Position numbers and translations under genes: made by a program
Part shown: piece by piece, positions 46,548 to 58,804 of the stretch
Layout of the letters: each line of letters begins with the position of its first letter
Numbering within the stretch: the stretch's first letter is position 1
The notes under the pieces: model-generated
Databases searched by the model: none
Told to the model about the DNA's origin: nothing
The model's input: only the letters and a program-made list of their open reading frames with translations
Assembly: GCA_963978545.1 (NCBI GenBank)
Contig: OZ021724.1
Coordinates: 29,749,933-29,813,932 of the forward strand
DNA length: 64,000 nt
From: Linyphia triangularis
Taxonomy: Eukaryota; Arthropoda; Arachnida; Araneae; Linyphiidae
Reading direction: 5' to 3'

Positions 46548-48210
46548 ATGGCTTGAATAGATGTAATTTCTATTCTCTGTAGTGTGTTCTTCAAAAGCTG
46601 CAGTAATTTCATAATTAGCCTTTTTTGACATTGCTTCAATTCTTTTAGAAAATGCACTACTAGATTTCTCTTGACCTGTGATTATTTTAGGAATTTTGAG
46701 TTCTCTTCTAGCAATATAGAGGGACAAATACTCTGCAGTTTCAAAAGTTAATGTGCAATTTTCTTCTGGGCGAAACATAAGAATTATAGATTTTCGTCTG
46801 AGTGATATCGTCTTCATTTTTAGTGTTTGATCTGACTTGTGCCTGGAACTGATTGCATGGGTAATGGGGAATTCGCAATGGAAATCGAAATTACCGACCC
46901 CCCCCCCCCCACCAAATGGAGTGTATCATAAAAGAGATAAAGCTAATTAATTGCTGATCAAGACAGCGGATATCAAATTCAGCCCCATTCTTTTCTGTCA
47001 TGTACGATAAACGGTTTTATATTGGTATACTGTTAGAAGATTGTGCATGTTTAAAATGAAGTTTCATTATCAAAGAGGAGCTGAAGAGTTTAAATGGCCA
47101 TTGCGGGATGATATCGACACAGAGGACGGAAGCTCAGTTCTTTGATCCTTTGCAACCGATCCTTTCATAGTTCTTAGCTTAAAAGACATACAGGTGACTA
47201 ACAAGCAATTGTTACAAACATGAGGAAGAGTGAAGTGAAAACCGATTAATTTTTGAAAAGATGAAGGAAAATAGGTATGTATCAATATGTAAGGATGGGG
47301 TGTAAAATAAAAATCATTTATTTTTTCCTCTTCAACTTGCCTCAATAGAGTTTAATTTCCCATTAAGTATAATACAAGAGTGTTTAAACAGTCCCAGCGT
47401 TGTGTCAATATATTATTCGCTCAACAAGATATAAGCTATCAAATTTGTGTCAAATTTGGAGATTTTTCGATTTTGCCACCAAATAACTTCCAACGTGTTC
47501 AACTTGCCTCAATGTTTTATGTATTAATAAATATTACTAATATAGCTCTATCCAATGACACCTTGTTTGCAGTGGCAAATCAAACGTGCAAGATATAATT
47601 CAGGCTCGAAAATAGTAAAAAAAACCCATGAAAATCAGGACATTTCATGATCTTGAATGACTTGGCGCAATCAACTTGCCATGATCTTTTTATATGTTCC
47701 ATAAAGATCTATGTTAGTACATTCCATAACAGAAGAAATGCGGGTGGCAAGTTGTTTGTGCAGTATTATACGGATAAAAATAGTTTGCATGTGTCACAAA
47801 ACACCAATTTTTTCGTCTCTAAAGGTGACCTCTGACAGGTCATAGAATTTGAACGGTACAACTACGGAATAAAAAATTTCAGATTTTATCATCTAATAAT
47901 GGCAGTAGCAACTGGTAATTGTTTGGGGAAAATCGGAGATGATGTGAATCAGGGGTGGCTCAACTTCTCTGAATCTTGCTCTTAAGAAGTATATTTATTT
48001 TTTTAATATTTTTTGTTGTTGAAGAATGTCAAATTTAAAAAAAAAAATTATAGTGACTGATAGGAAAACAATTATTAAAAAAATATCTAAAGCTCATTTT
48101 AGTATAACAACAAGTGTTCATTTTGTATACAGAAAAAATTTAGACATGTATGTAAGGTGGGTTCTCAGAAAAAGTACATCAAGATATAGCAATTTAACAA
48201 GGCTAGTAAA
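46548..48210 (+). repeat. Right arm of the 3.5-kb inverted pair
   Basis: Matches 46,205-44,640 on the other strand, including a 62-codon frame at 47,647-47,835 similar in sequence to that at 45,115-44,927, and a badly broken copy of the 127-codon frame (about 46,850-47,222). Minus-strand frame 46,817-46,431 (MKTISLRRKSIILMFRPEEN...) corresponds to the + strand frame of the left arm. A C-run at 46,898-46,911 disrupts the coding part. Confidence 0.7.
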
Positions 48211-48371
48211 GGGCATTCCGTTGGGCTCCCCTTAACGGAATTTCATTAAACAATAAAGATGCGAGAGACATAGGTCTCGTGGAGAATTGAGAATTTAATT
48301 ATGCCATTATTTTATAAAAATTTGAATAATGCAATCTGATGCCGAATCAACCTCTTGTTTCATTTTCCTAG

Positions 48372-48637
48372 AGCCCCTCCTGTTCTCGTCGCGACCGTGT
48401 GTCTCGTCTGGGGCGTGCTTTCGTAAAGCATCTTCAATTCCACAAGAGCCGCCCCATGGCCGCCCTCGCCTCTCTCACTCACCGCCTCTCCCACTCCGCC
48501 TCCTCCTCCTCAGACAACCCACGAAAAGGACTCACACTGCTAGACAAGTCATCCAGCATGCCCGCCATTGCAAGGGTGCCGAAATCGAACCACCACCACA
48601 GGCAACAGAGTACGTCGGCTAGCAGCTCATCACTGGG
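48372..48637 (+). CDS. Dyrk: DYRK exon 2 (Ser-rich N-terminal region)
   Basis: Acceptor TTTCATTTTCCTAG at 48,358-48,371, donor CTGGG|GTAAGT. 266 nt, phase 0 in and phase 2 out. It encodes a basic, Ser-rich, presumably disordered segment with SSSSDNP and a His cluster (NHHHRQQ). This N-terminal part varies among class II DYRKs, so the assignment comes from splicing phase and from in-frame continuity with exon 3, not from domain similarity. Confidence 0.75.
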
Positions 48638-49904
48638 GTAAGTTCGATCACGAAATCAGTGTTGCCCGAAAGTTAAATTAAATGTTTTGGTATTCCATCG
48701 ATCATCATCATCATATTTTTTTTTTTTTTTTTTTTTTAAATTTAAAGTAATACTAGTAGTTCAAGAATTTGCAAACCTTTTGGAGAAAATAGAAAAGCAT
48801 CAGAATAAGTTTTATAAACCTATTGCCAAATCTGTAAAATGAAAGATTTTTATTGTTTTGCACTAACCGCTTCTCAATTTTAAACGGTAAATCAAATCGT
48901 CTGATATTTTCTTTTCTTCAAATGTTCTCTTCTTTACGATACTGGTACCAATTTGAAAAGATTCTTATTCAATAAATTACGTAATCGATGACGTAACAAA
49001 TCATCAAAATGGCTCTAGTTTGAAAAAAATGGAAAGGATTAGCAATAAAAAAACATCGGACATACGGTTTACAAATTTAAAATGAAAAAGTTTTTTATTC
49101 CAGACAAATAAATGTGGCGAGTTATTAAAAGTTTGGATATCTATTTTAATTCAGAACACTTGAATTCAATTTTCAAACACATCCATCTGATTTTTTTTTC
49201 TGTCTGATCTGGATATTCTAATGTTAGATTTTCTCTACATTTTATAAAAGTTTCAGAATGATGTTCCATGACGTACCACTGGAGATTTTGTTATCATTTC
49301 AATATTCTTAGTCCATCAATTCATAGAAGATTGGAAAAGTATTATTTTGTGTGGCTAGATAGCTTCGTTCGTACTTGGACACAAATAACTATTAGAGTCG
49401 GATAAGAAGACCACTCTATATACATGTAATGTTCTCACATGCTGGCTTAAGTTAATGCAGTGTGGAGAGTCATTAAACAGTCTTTTTTAGACAGTAAACA
49501 CATTTAACTTCGGAGGGAGAGAGAAAATTTTTAGATGTGTTTAGCATGACAGATAAGAGAGTGAATGTCAAGTCGAAGAGAGCACTGTATACTAGTATTG
49601 CGTTAAACCGTGAGAATTGCTAAGTTAGCAGCAAGGGTGTGTTAAGTTATAAACAGTCGACTCATGAACCATGAACGAGCAAAGCTGAATATTAATTATG
49701 GGACTCGCGGATTTAAACAAAAACGCCGACACCGCAAATCGCACATAATTAGTTTAGCGTTGGCAGTTGTGGAATGAAATTATTGAATGAATTAGAAAGA
49801 GGAATACGCTCGGTTTGAAATGATAAAATTAACTTCATGTCGGTTCTAAAAGAGATTATTATTACATACATAACATTTTGAATTCCTCTCCCCCAACAAA
49901 ACAG
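48638..49904 (+). other. DYRK intron 2
   Basis: AT-rich, with a T-run at 48,717-48,737 and no recognisable gene. A more GC-balanced stretch at about 49,360-49,720 looks like old retroelement or unique DNA, but I see no defining motif. Confidence 0.5.
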
Positions 49905-50209
49905 GTCTGAGCCTAGCAGCAAGTCCAAAGCCACCTCCTCTCAATCCCTTCCTCGCATCACCCGTTCCGCCTACAGTGTCCAGCGCTGTCCTAACGCCGG
50001 CTCAGATGCCGACTCCATCTCTGCCATTTCCCTGTACCTGGAAGAGAGACGGCGGATGTTGGGCAGGGGAGGTGAAGGAGAGATCGTGGACTTTACACCC
50101 GATGAGCCCCCTCCACTCCGACCCAGGGTCGAGTTCTACCGGAAGAGAAGCCCCTCCCCGAAGCCCAAGAGCGACCCCTATGGAAGAAGACTGCCCCTCA
50201 CGCCACAGG
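49905..50209 (+). CDS. Dyrk: DYRK exon 3 (linker before the NAPA region)
   Basis: Acceptor AAAACAG at 49,898-49,904, donor CAGG|GTAAAA; 305 nt, phase 2 in and phase 1 out, so the frame continues from exon 2 into exon 4. Encodes a Ser/Arg-rich part, an acidic patch (EGEIVDFTPDEPPP), a basic run (KRSPSPKPKS) and RRLPLTPQ, the start of the class II DYRK NAPA-type region (family proteins have LPxT-like sequence here). GC content and codon use are much higher than the flanking introns. Confidence 0.85.
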
Positions 50210-50694
50210 GTAAAATAAATTAGAGATTTATCTATATTTTATAAGTTTTCGTTGTTTACGTAAGCGAGGCAATGATTTATAAATTTTCCAGGAATATTGA
50301 ATAAAAGATTTCATTAATTTTTATACCGTTTAAAATGCCTTTAAGCCTTTACCCAATTTTGAGTAGATAAGTAGTGCACTCTTTTGAAATTTAATCCACT
50401 AATTTTTCCAATATCAACTGAACAACATATTGAGGACTTGGATGGTGGGTATCGATTATTTAACCAGACAGCTATCAGAAACTGGATCCAAATGGTTGAA
50501 ATGCAAATCAAGTAAATTCTAACTCCATCTAGAAAAAACTCTTGTACGATTATTTCTAAAATTTTGATTATTAGAATATTTTTTCAAATTTTTACTTACA
50601 GTTCCTCAAGAACAATTGGGCTATTCTCTGTTGTAAGCACAAGTCATTTTGGCTCATGTATCTATTTGTAAACAGGTTATATTTTTAACATTAT

Positions 50695-50945
50695 GATGAA
50701 TCTAGTAGTTGTGTTTTAGTTTTGTATAATATTAGTTTGTTGCAAAGTTACATGGAGAAATAATTATTTTTACTAGGTCAAATATGCATCTTGTTACACC
50801 GACGCACGGGACACGTCCTGTCGCGGCGTGTATTGGTGGCTTATAAATGTATATTTGCCCTAGTTGAATTGATTATTTTTCAATGTAACTTTGCCACAAA
50901 CTAATATTAAATAAAACAAAAATATAACAACTAGATTCGTCATAG
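50695..50945. mobile_element. Fold-back element in DYRK intron 3
   Basis: Inverted arms of about 100 bp: ATATTAGTTTGTTGCAAAGT on the left and ACTTTGCCACAAACTAATAT on the right, extending out to GAATCTAGTAGTTGT and its complement. GC-rich centre with GGGACACGTCC. No coding. Confidence 0.7.
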
Positions 50946-51633
50946 TTTTACAAATTTAATCCATTTACAAGAAGAAAGAAGAGTGAAAATGTCCCGTACG
51001 TTTTCATCCAGGGAAATGCCCAATTCACTTTTTTTGGCAATCATTGTTAACTAAGTCCCTCATTGCGCAGAGTCGCAATTTTAATTTTAGTAGCCACCGG
51101 TATGTCTTTCATTGGACCCATTTTCAACTTAGAACTAACTCAAACTGACTTTCAAATAATCCTTTATACGCGTATTAACTCTACAGAGGTACTATTTATG
51201 CAAATTTTATCATCAAAGCTGACCAATCACATAATTTTGCAGATATTCATCTTTGGAAGTATTTCATTTTCGTGGAGCATTTCAATAATTTATTTATAAA
51301 ATCTATTAATTTTATAGACACATGTGAAGAATATGTCATTCGTCAGCTTGAATTATCTAAACGTTTGACCACCACTGCAGTAACAGTAAAAGTTCAACAA
51401 CAAGAAAAGGGCGCATGCACAAACAGCTGTGCGAGATAGCTACTCATCTATTCTCAAAGAAACCGCAATTCCGTATCGATTTAAGTAGTTTATTGTTGTC
51501 ACCTAGACGAAAATCGAAATCAACTTCTTTTTGTCATCGATTTTCCATCCGTGCTTTATCGCCAAGTCCATTATGTTTCGTTTCTTACCAAATAAATTCA
51601 ATCAAATAAAACGGCATCTTTGTTTTGTTGCAG

Positions 51634-51797
51634 AGTCCCTTGCGTACTACGGTTCCCGGCTGAACAAGTACGAGCGCGCTGAGGTGGCTCAATATCCTCA
51701 GGTATGGTACTTGGGACTGGAGGCCAGCAAGATAGATGGGGAGCTGAGGGGGGCCCAGAACTGTGGGTACGACGACGACAATGGATCCTATATCAAA
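51634..51797 (+). CDS. Dyrk: DYRK exon 4 (NAPA/DH-box region)
   Basis: Acceptor TGTTTTGTTGCAG, phase 1 in, phase 0 out, 164 nt. Encodes YGSRLNKYERAEVAQYPQVW, YLGLEASKIDG and GYDDDNGSYIK. These match the region just before the kinase domain in class II DYRKs (YPE-x-YFLG and NNGGYDDDxGSY in the vertebrate proteins), which assists the single tyrosine autophosphorylation of the maturing kinase. Donor AAA|GTACAA is weaker than the others. Confidence 0.92.
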
Positions 51798-52922
51798 GTA
51801 CAAATAAAGATCTTTCTTTTTAACTCAACTTGCATTCTAAACGTAGCCCATAATTCTGTACATAGTTCGATAATTCTTTAGTAACCTCTGTTACCGTAAA
51901 AAAATAAGTTGGATTGTGTGACTATTAGTATTAATACTTTACGAAGTTTAATTTTACAAAGTTTAATTTTAAACCCAATAAAATTTCTTTATAATGAAAT
52001 ACAAAAAATGCACTGAAGGGACAATTTAATATGCATAAACCTTCTTAGTGCATCGTTAAACCAACTATCGCATTTAATGTTGCTTGGATACTTTATCACT
52101 AAACAAAAATATTTAATGGTGTTAATTTATGTAATTTTTTTTTTTCTCTTTTTTTTTAATTTTTTTTTTCAAAACAAATAACCTGTAATAATATTGGACT
52201 AGTTTAGATAACATCTTAAATGCAATTATTTGTTATATCAGATCGAGACTTCAATCCATTGATTCTGTTTCACAAAATATCGAACCAAATATTCGAATAC
52301 TTATCCCATGAAACTTAAATTTTAAAGTAACTTTTATACGTACTTAAAAGGGAAATGCGACATACTAACTTTAAATATTTAAAAGTATTTTTTTTTTCTA
52401 ATAAGTTTTTAATATGTGGCATTTTTGTGTCATATTTATAGGGTAATTTCCAAAAATATGAACTATTTAACAAAATAATAATAATAATAATATTAATTAA
52501 CATATTTCTTTACTGTCTCGGCAACACAAATGCAACGTTTTATAAAAACTTGTTGATTTAACCATCAGACTTCTGTAAACATCTTCAATCTGACCACTTT
52601 GAATTTTTGTAAAATATTACTAACATTGTATTGTTTAAAATGAGCATGACTTTATAACTAACAAAAATAATCTTTATTAAAAAATTAATAATCTCAAGAA
52701 GAATATACCTTGAAAGCTGATCAATAATAGCGAGCTAAAAAACAACTTATTTCTTCGTCTAGGACATGGCTGATCTCAGTGACCTCTAGTATTCGTAGTA
52801 ACGGGTAACTTGAATATAAACCGTACTCTGAATGTCACTCATAAATGGTTACACCATTTAATAATAAACTAATAAGAATTATTAATTAGTACATTCATAT
52901 AGTATTCTGAAACTTCACGCAG

Positions 52923-53059
52923 GTTCTTCACGACCACATCGCCTATAGGTACGAAATCCTTGAAGTCATTGGAAAAGGTTCATTTGGCCAAGTTATCCGT
53001 GCACTGGATCACAGGACAGACACCCAAATTGCACTAAAAATCATTAGAAACAAGAAAAG
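52923..53059 (+). CDS. Dyrk: DYRK exon 5 (start of kinase domain)
   Basis: Acceptor TTCACGCAG, phase 0 in, phase 2 out, donor AAAAG|GTACGT. 137 nt encode [24 protein letters not shown] and [10 protein letters not shown]: the DH box, the glycine-rich loop (GKGSFG) and the ATP-anchoring lysine (LK). Close match to arthropod and vertebrate class II DYRKs, with no damage to catalytic residues. Confidence 0.96.
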
Positions 53060-53131
53060 GTACGTATATAAAGAAAATTCTTAATCATCTCTGACATTTT
53101 GTTTCTTTTTACTTTCATATGTAATACAGGG

Positions 53132-53529
53132 TGGTCATAAAATAACTTTGCCAATATATGAACCTATAGTGGCCGTCCCGTTCAACAGATCAAGATGAAA
53201 TTTAAGGTATAGTTATTCAGAAGTATAAGCTCGGGATTCTGTGAATGGAAACAAAATGGTGCTTGCGGTTAAGGTTATAGTTACAGAAAATCGAAATTTT
53301 CGCATGGCAACACCTACTTTTTCCTGTCGCAAAATGCTCAGCGCATGCGAAAACCCTTAAAAGCGTTGGAACGGTACGCGCATCACAAAAACGGACGCTT
53401 TATACACGCGCCTGTGATGGCCTGATGAAAAACTGGATGTTATGGCATCCATGTGAACTTTGGTTTCTGTGCATATGCAAATTTCCACCTTGCACTTCGA
53501 TTGCATTTTTGTTGGTCGTTCGCAGAACT

Positions 53530-53564
<35 letters not shown>

Positions 53565-53815
53565 TGCACGTAACATTCCGACGCTTTTTAGGGTTTTCGC
53601 ATGAGCTGTTCATTTTGCAAGAAGAAAACGTAGGTGTTGCCATTCGAAGATTTAGAGTTTCTGTAACTATAACCGTAACCGTGAGCCCCATTTTATTGCC
53701 AGTCACAGAATCCTGAGCTCATACCTCTGAATAACTATACACTGAAATTTCATTTCGAAAGGGACGGCCACTAGAGGTCTATATCCTCTCGAGACCTGGC
53801 GTCCACTTAAATGAA
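53132..53815. mobile_element. Fold-back element in DYRK intron 5
   Basis: Inverted arms of about 250 bp: AGTGGCCGTCCCGTTC on the left and GAAAGGGACGGCCACT on the right, then TATAGTTATTCAGA and its complement, and ATGGCAACACCTACTTTTTC and its complement. The left end CAGGGTGGTCATAAAATAAC is typical of a short DNA transposon. A T-run of about 30 sits at the centre-right (53,531-53,560). Confidence 0.75.
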
Positions 53816-54019
53816 CACACTTTTGAATTCTTGCACAATAAATTTTTTTTTAAGGTCAATTATTTGTATGTTATTTGATTACCAAAAAAGAGAAAAAGAG
53901 AAAAAAGAAAGGTGAAAAAAAAAATCCTTGCAAGCTAAGGCCTCTAGAGGATATATTGGCAAAATTATTTTATGATCAACCTGTTTATGAAGCAATATAT
54001 AGCAAAAGAAATAAAGTAA

Positions 54020-54410
54020 ATGCGATTTTTTTTTTCGTATTTTTATTAATTTATAGTATTTCCATACGTTTTGAAAGGTTTTCAGATAAAAAAAGTAATC
54101 TATAAAAAATATTTGTGCATCCATGTGTCTGTCCATGATCAGAATAGCTTTTGTATACTGGTGGTAAGTGATGGCCATGAAACCTATCCTTAAAGTTTTC
54201 GTCAAAATATCGTATGCGTATAATTTAAGTACCATTAAAAAATTTTACGTTTTTCAGTAATTGTCTAAAAACAGCTCATGATTTAGATAAAAATCCCTGA
54301 GGTTACTGCCTTTAAATGTATTTTAAACCTTCTCACCACTGAAATTTTCATAAAAATTCGATGAAGGCGTAAAAAGTTGAAAAACTAACGTCTTTAACAT
54401 AGAGTTATCT
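54020..54410 (-). mobile_element. Old 5'-truncated LINE copy (3' end only)
   Basis: Diverged match to the LINE 3' UTR: T-run near 54,027, then GTGTCTGTCCATGATCAGAA, TTTTCGTCAAAATATCG, TTTTTCAGTAATTG and CGTAAAAAGTTGAAAAACTA (the last shared with the copy at 35.4 kb). Confidence 0.6.
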
Positions 54411-54976
54411 TCCCGTGAACATTGTCCTACAACGAATGTTTTTCTTCCGATTCACTTTACATCAAAGGAATAACGTAATAATTATCACCAAAAATAACAC
54501 CAATTCCGCTAATTTAGCAATGTTTCTTTGGCCAATTTAATGATAAACGCCAAAAAATATCATCGAACTGACCATTTTTTTTTTTTAATCAGATCGGTAA
54601 GATCTAAATCAGCTGCTAAAGATGTTTTGGCAACTTTTTCTATCCTACAATAACAGTGTCTACAATATTTTGAACCGTTTTTTGCATTTTTACTAAACTA
54701 ATTTTATTTCTTTGCATAGAAATTTTTAATAAAACTTAAATAATAAAACGTTCACCATTTTTTCATAAGGAATGGTACAGTCAAAAAATATCTACAACTT
54801 GTGTGATTCTATTCTTTGGAAAATTCAAGCAGTTGTGTTTGTTTAAAGTGTTTCTACTCCATAATGATAAAGAATTTCATGCTCGTCTTACTATTTCTAT
54901 TATATTAAAAATTTCCTATTTTTTCATTCTATTTTTTGAAATTTAATTAATACCCCTCATATCATTCCTACTATAG

Positions 54977-55117
54977 GTTCCACCAGCAGGCCCTAGTTGA
55001 AGTAAAAATCCTAGAGCAAGTGACGAAAAAAGACAGAGAAGGTTTTTTCAATGTCATTCACATGCTGGACCACTTCTACTTCAGGAACCACCTATGCATC
55101 ACATTCGAACTCATGGG
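54977..55117 (+). CDS. Dyrk: DYRK exon 6 (C-helix to hinge)
   Basis: Acceptor CTACTATAG, phase 2 in, phase 2 out, donor ATGGG|GTAAGT. 141 nt encode [40 protein letters not shown] and LM. Includes the C-helix Glu (VEVKIL) that pairs with the ATP lysine and the hinge/gatekeeper stretch (ITFEL), as in DYRKs. Confidence 0.96.
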
Positions 55118-55170
55118 GTAAGTACTTCTGTTGTTACATATTGCTTTTTTAAAGAGCATTTCTTAACATA

Positions 55171-55372
55171 CAGGGTTATTCAAAATGAAGAAGCAGAAGG
55201 GGATGGCAAGAAATCGAGTACCGATTCGACGTTTGTCGCATAACAAATGGTAGTTACGTTGAATGCATAAACTCTTTTCTATCCTTTGATGTGTAGTATG
55301 TGGTGCCATTTATTGCCATTCATAGGAAATAAAGGTTTTGAATACGATCCTTCATTTTGAATAACCTTGTAT
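55171..55372. mobile_element. Short TIR element in DYRK intron 6
   Basis: ACAGGGTTATTCAAAATGAA at the left and TTCATTTTGAATAACCTTGT at the right form inverted ends; about 200 bp, non-coding. The ends are of the kind seen on short Tc1/mariner-type derivatives. Confidence 0.65.
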
Positions 55373-55871
55373 ATTGGTAACTTATTCTTTACTAATCATA
55401 AATAAGTGCATTTTCTTAAGCTCTAAGAATTCAATTTTACATTCTGGAACTGAAAATTGACAGGTTAGACACAAAAAGTTTTATTCAAGGATATTTTCTT
55501 GTTAGTTTTCTCAAATTGATCAACTATGCGAAAAGGGGAGAACTCTAAATGGGAACGAACATGGCACAAGTGGATACTTTCTTAAGACCACTATTGAACA
55601 CAGCACAGTAATCTAAACAAAATTCTTAGCTTCAGCAATATAGCAAGTAGTATTTAAAAAATTACAAATGTTTTGTAATAGAAATTTAGTCTTGCAATTA
55701 GTTCAGCTTCAGTTAATTAGTTCAGCTCTTTTCGCAATACAATCTATTCTCTTCATATAGGGTTCTATATTTTGATATTTATACAAAAAAAAAATCATTG
55801 TTCTCCAACAAAAAAAATCATACTCATATAAATACATCGTATTTATGCTTAAAAAGTCTGATTTAAGGGTT

Positions 55872-56459
55872 TAAGGGGATCCGGCACTAGAAAATTTTTC
55901 AGGTGGTTGATTTTGAGTTTATTATTGTTTTAAAATTTAAATTATTTTCTTTAAAATGATACCTCATTTGCAATTATATCCCATTTCAAAGTATTTTTAA
56001 TAATTTTTCGTAGTAAATAAAATGTACGCATGTAAATGCTGTTTTTTAACTTCAAAGTCGAATTTCTCAAAATGCTGTTTTTTCATGTTTGGGAGAACAT
56101 AGCTTAAAATCTATTTAATATAATAGCTTGAAATTTTAAAAATGTGTCTCTAATTCTAATATATTTAATCACTTTAACACGAGGAATAAATTTTAAATAT
56201 CAAACTTTAAAAAAAAAAAAAATAATAATTAGCTCAAAATTTTAGAATTTTTTTTCAAACATATTTTTAAAAAGTCATAACTTTTTTAATATTTAGTAAA
56301 TAATAATAAAAAAAAAACTGATAATAAAGTATTTTAAAGTATCCAAATATTATACTGTGAAAGTTTCAGAATAATAGGAGAATTGGTTGTTAAATGAGAT
56401 GCCCCCCAAGGTTGTCGAATTTGACATGGGCTCTTATGTAGGGAAATCGGATCGCCTTA
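55872..56459. mobile_element. Possible non-autonomous DNA element in DYRK intron 6
   Basis: TAAGGGGATCCG at 55,872-55,883 and CGGATCGCCTTA at 56,448-56,459 form 12-bp imperfect inverted ends around a 588-bp AT-rich non-coding body. Confidence 0.4.
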
Positions 56460-57489
56460 CGAGACGTTGCTGGTGAGGTAGGGGCAAGTAGGATAGAACT
56501 ATATAGTTACCCGAATACCTTACTACTCCCCCCCCCCCCTCCCACCTCCGAATTACGTTCCTGCTCTCTTCGGAAGCGTGCGTAATTGTTCGAAAGCTAT
56601 CGAAGAACGTATGGGATCCAGTCGAGAAATATCAACGAAGCTTATTCAACATAGCAATATGAACTTTAACAATTTAAAGTACTTGGCAGTTAAATAACTT
56701 ACGGTATTAAAAACACTACGCGTAGCTTAACTTTTAACTGCTGTAAGCGGTCTGACAGACCGCAAGTCATTTTTTGTGGAATGCTTCCACCCCTTAAAAT
56801 ATCGCATCTTTGACATTTAAATTAATTTTTCTGGTACTATGTTTCTTAAACTTTGAACTGATGTTCACCAATTTGTTTGGCGCAGTATGGACCGCGTGTA
56901 GCTCTTGCGACAAAAACCTCAAACCATCCAACTACAGCAATTAAAGGTTAATACTCTGGAACGAAAGTAAGTCCGGAGAGACTCGGGATTGATTCACTTC
57001 TGCATGCACCGGTCATTTATATGTAGTAGAAGAGCAGCTGTGACTATTTGCATATCTCCACTTGCATACACAAAACTACATCCTGGAATAACGTTCTTAA
57101 AGATAGTCCTCACATAAGCCGGACACAGGCATTATGATTCACGCTGCTACATCAGACCGATGATCAGTGACACCACACTTTTACATAAAAAAAAATCATA
57201 TTTATGTAAAATTTTATGTCAGTCAACCTTTGGTTGTCTTTTACAGAACAAAGCAAAGAAAAGTCGTCAACTTTCACTTTAACCCTTTTAGTTTCGATTC
57301 AATTTAAATGCAAACTAGTTATACAGTGATTATTTTTCTAATATACCATCATACAACATATCTATCAAGAGAAACTCAGTCAATGGAGAGGTGATCTTAA
57401 AAGTATTTTTAAAATTTAATTAAAATTACAACAAATGGCAATTATTCAAGAACAATAATTATATGACAGATTTTAATAAACTTCTTTGA

Positions 57490-57542
<53 letters not shown>

Positions 57543-58665
57543 CACTATTCACGACATTATCGATAAGGTTCATCATGAGATTTGAGATCATAAATAACTA
57601 TTTAGTGTTTGCTTAAAGGGTTGGCCATTACTATTTCATCACAGTTAGTTCGCAGAGAGAAATGAGAATGTAATAGAGTATAAGGTGATGAGAGCTTGTT
57701 AGAACAATGCACATGTAAGGACATGAAAGCTAAACAAGGTACCCGTACTAAAGTACTATATGGTAGCGAAGCATATTACAAGATCAGGCACATTTGTAAA
57801 TTAGTAAATTAAATTTACTAAATTAATAATAAAAAAAATCAAACAAAATTTCACAAGTCGCACACTTGTATGGTGTATTAAAAGTTTTAATTCAATATAA
57901 ATTAACAAGTGTTCATCCTAAACATTTAACCTACATATACATCCTATATTTACAATTTTGTTTCTAGTGGTGATTATTTTAACTTAAATTTATCTTTTGC
58001 TTCGGGTATAATTTTCCCTTGGTCTAAAATGTATGTAAATCAAATTTTATAAAGATATGTTCATTAGAACTGGCTCTAGACAGCTTTAGGATGTTCAGTT
58101 TAATTCAATAAAAGTAATACACATGTTTGTTTGTTTACCAATCTTTTTCTTTTATTAGGATAGTTTTGTTTGTTTGCCACTAAAAACAACTATTAAAACT
58201 GGGACTTACCCGACACTGTAATGAGTTACAAATCAAGATAATTTTAATGCAATTTTTACTACTATGTCTTTCAAATTTTATTCTAAACATTAAAACTTAG
58301 TCCTCACCTTATTATAATCACGGTTTAAGCGGTATGAAACTAAATTCGTCATCAGTTATATTATGTTGACAAACATTGGACTTCACTAACAGAGATTTAT
58401 AAAAAAAGCCAGCTATCTTGGCAAATAGTTCGTTGTCACTATTAATTAAAGGTAACATTAAAAAGAGTAAGAAATAAATGTTCATGATTTTAGCATCCAG
58501 AAAAAATAATTATATCCACTTTACGAGTAATTTAAAATTAAAATTCTTCATTGTGTCCTTTTGCATAGAGTTTGACAATCCTGGTTTTTTAGTATTGGTA
58601 TGTTCTTTCATTCAACTGGTTCTTTGAATCTGTATTTCACGTATGAATTTTGACGGGTTTTTCAG
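56460..58665 (+). other. Remainder of DYRK intron 6
   Basis: Includes a C-run at 56,528-56,538, a short palindrome GCGGTCTGACAGACCGC (56,747-56,763), unclassified GC-richer sequence to about 57,180, and a (GT)n microsatellite at about 57,497-57,541. No exon or gene recognised. Confidence 0.45.
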
Positions 58666-58804
58666 TTGCAACCTGTACGAGCTAATTAAGAAGAACCAGT
58701 ATCAAGGCTTCAGTCTCGGCCTCATCCGGAGGTTCGCCTTCTCTTTGGTGCAATGTCTTCGTCTGCTGCAGAGGGAAAATATCATACATTGCGACCTCAA
58801 ACCG
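58666..58804 (+). CDS. Dyrk: DYRK exon 7 (catalytic loop)
   Basis: Acceptor GGGTTTTTCAG, phase 2 in, phase 0 out, donor CCG|GTGAGA. 139 nt encode [31 protein letters not shown] and [10 protein letters not shown], the HCD catalytic loop characteristic of DYRKs, with catalytic Asp and Lys present. The next exon should begin with Glu-Asn and include the DFG motif; I do not find it before 64,000, so the gene leaves the window. Confidence 0.96.

Larger units (their letters stand above)
26537..48371 (+). other. DYRK intron 1 (about 22 kb, repeat-rich)
   Basis: If exon 1 is right, this whole stretch is intronic. It is AT-rich with mobile-element debris (listed separately). Stretches not otherwise listed (about 27.1-28.5, 29.2-30.5, 31.3-32.4, 33.1-35.0, 35.5-36.2, 36.5-37.3, 38.4-40.7 and 41.3-44.6 kb) show only low-complexity AT-rich sequence, a C-run near 38,478, a T-run at 32,092-32,120, a mixed T/C-T tract at 35,431-35,477 and short frames I do not believe. 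A GC-rich patch at 26,930-27,065 is unexplained. Confidence 0.45.

Noticed and set aside
47070..47345. 91-codon minus-strand frame
   Set aside because: Antisense to the decayed 127-codon frame copy of the inverted pair; not an independent gene.
57497..57541. (GT)n tract as a regulatory or Z-DNA element
   Set aside because: Simple microsatellite; nothing nearby suggests a role.
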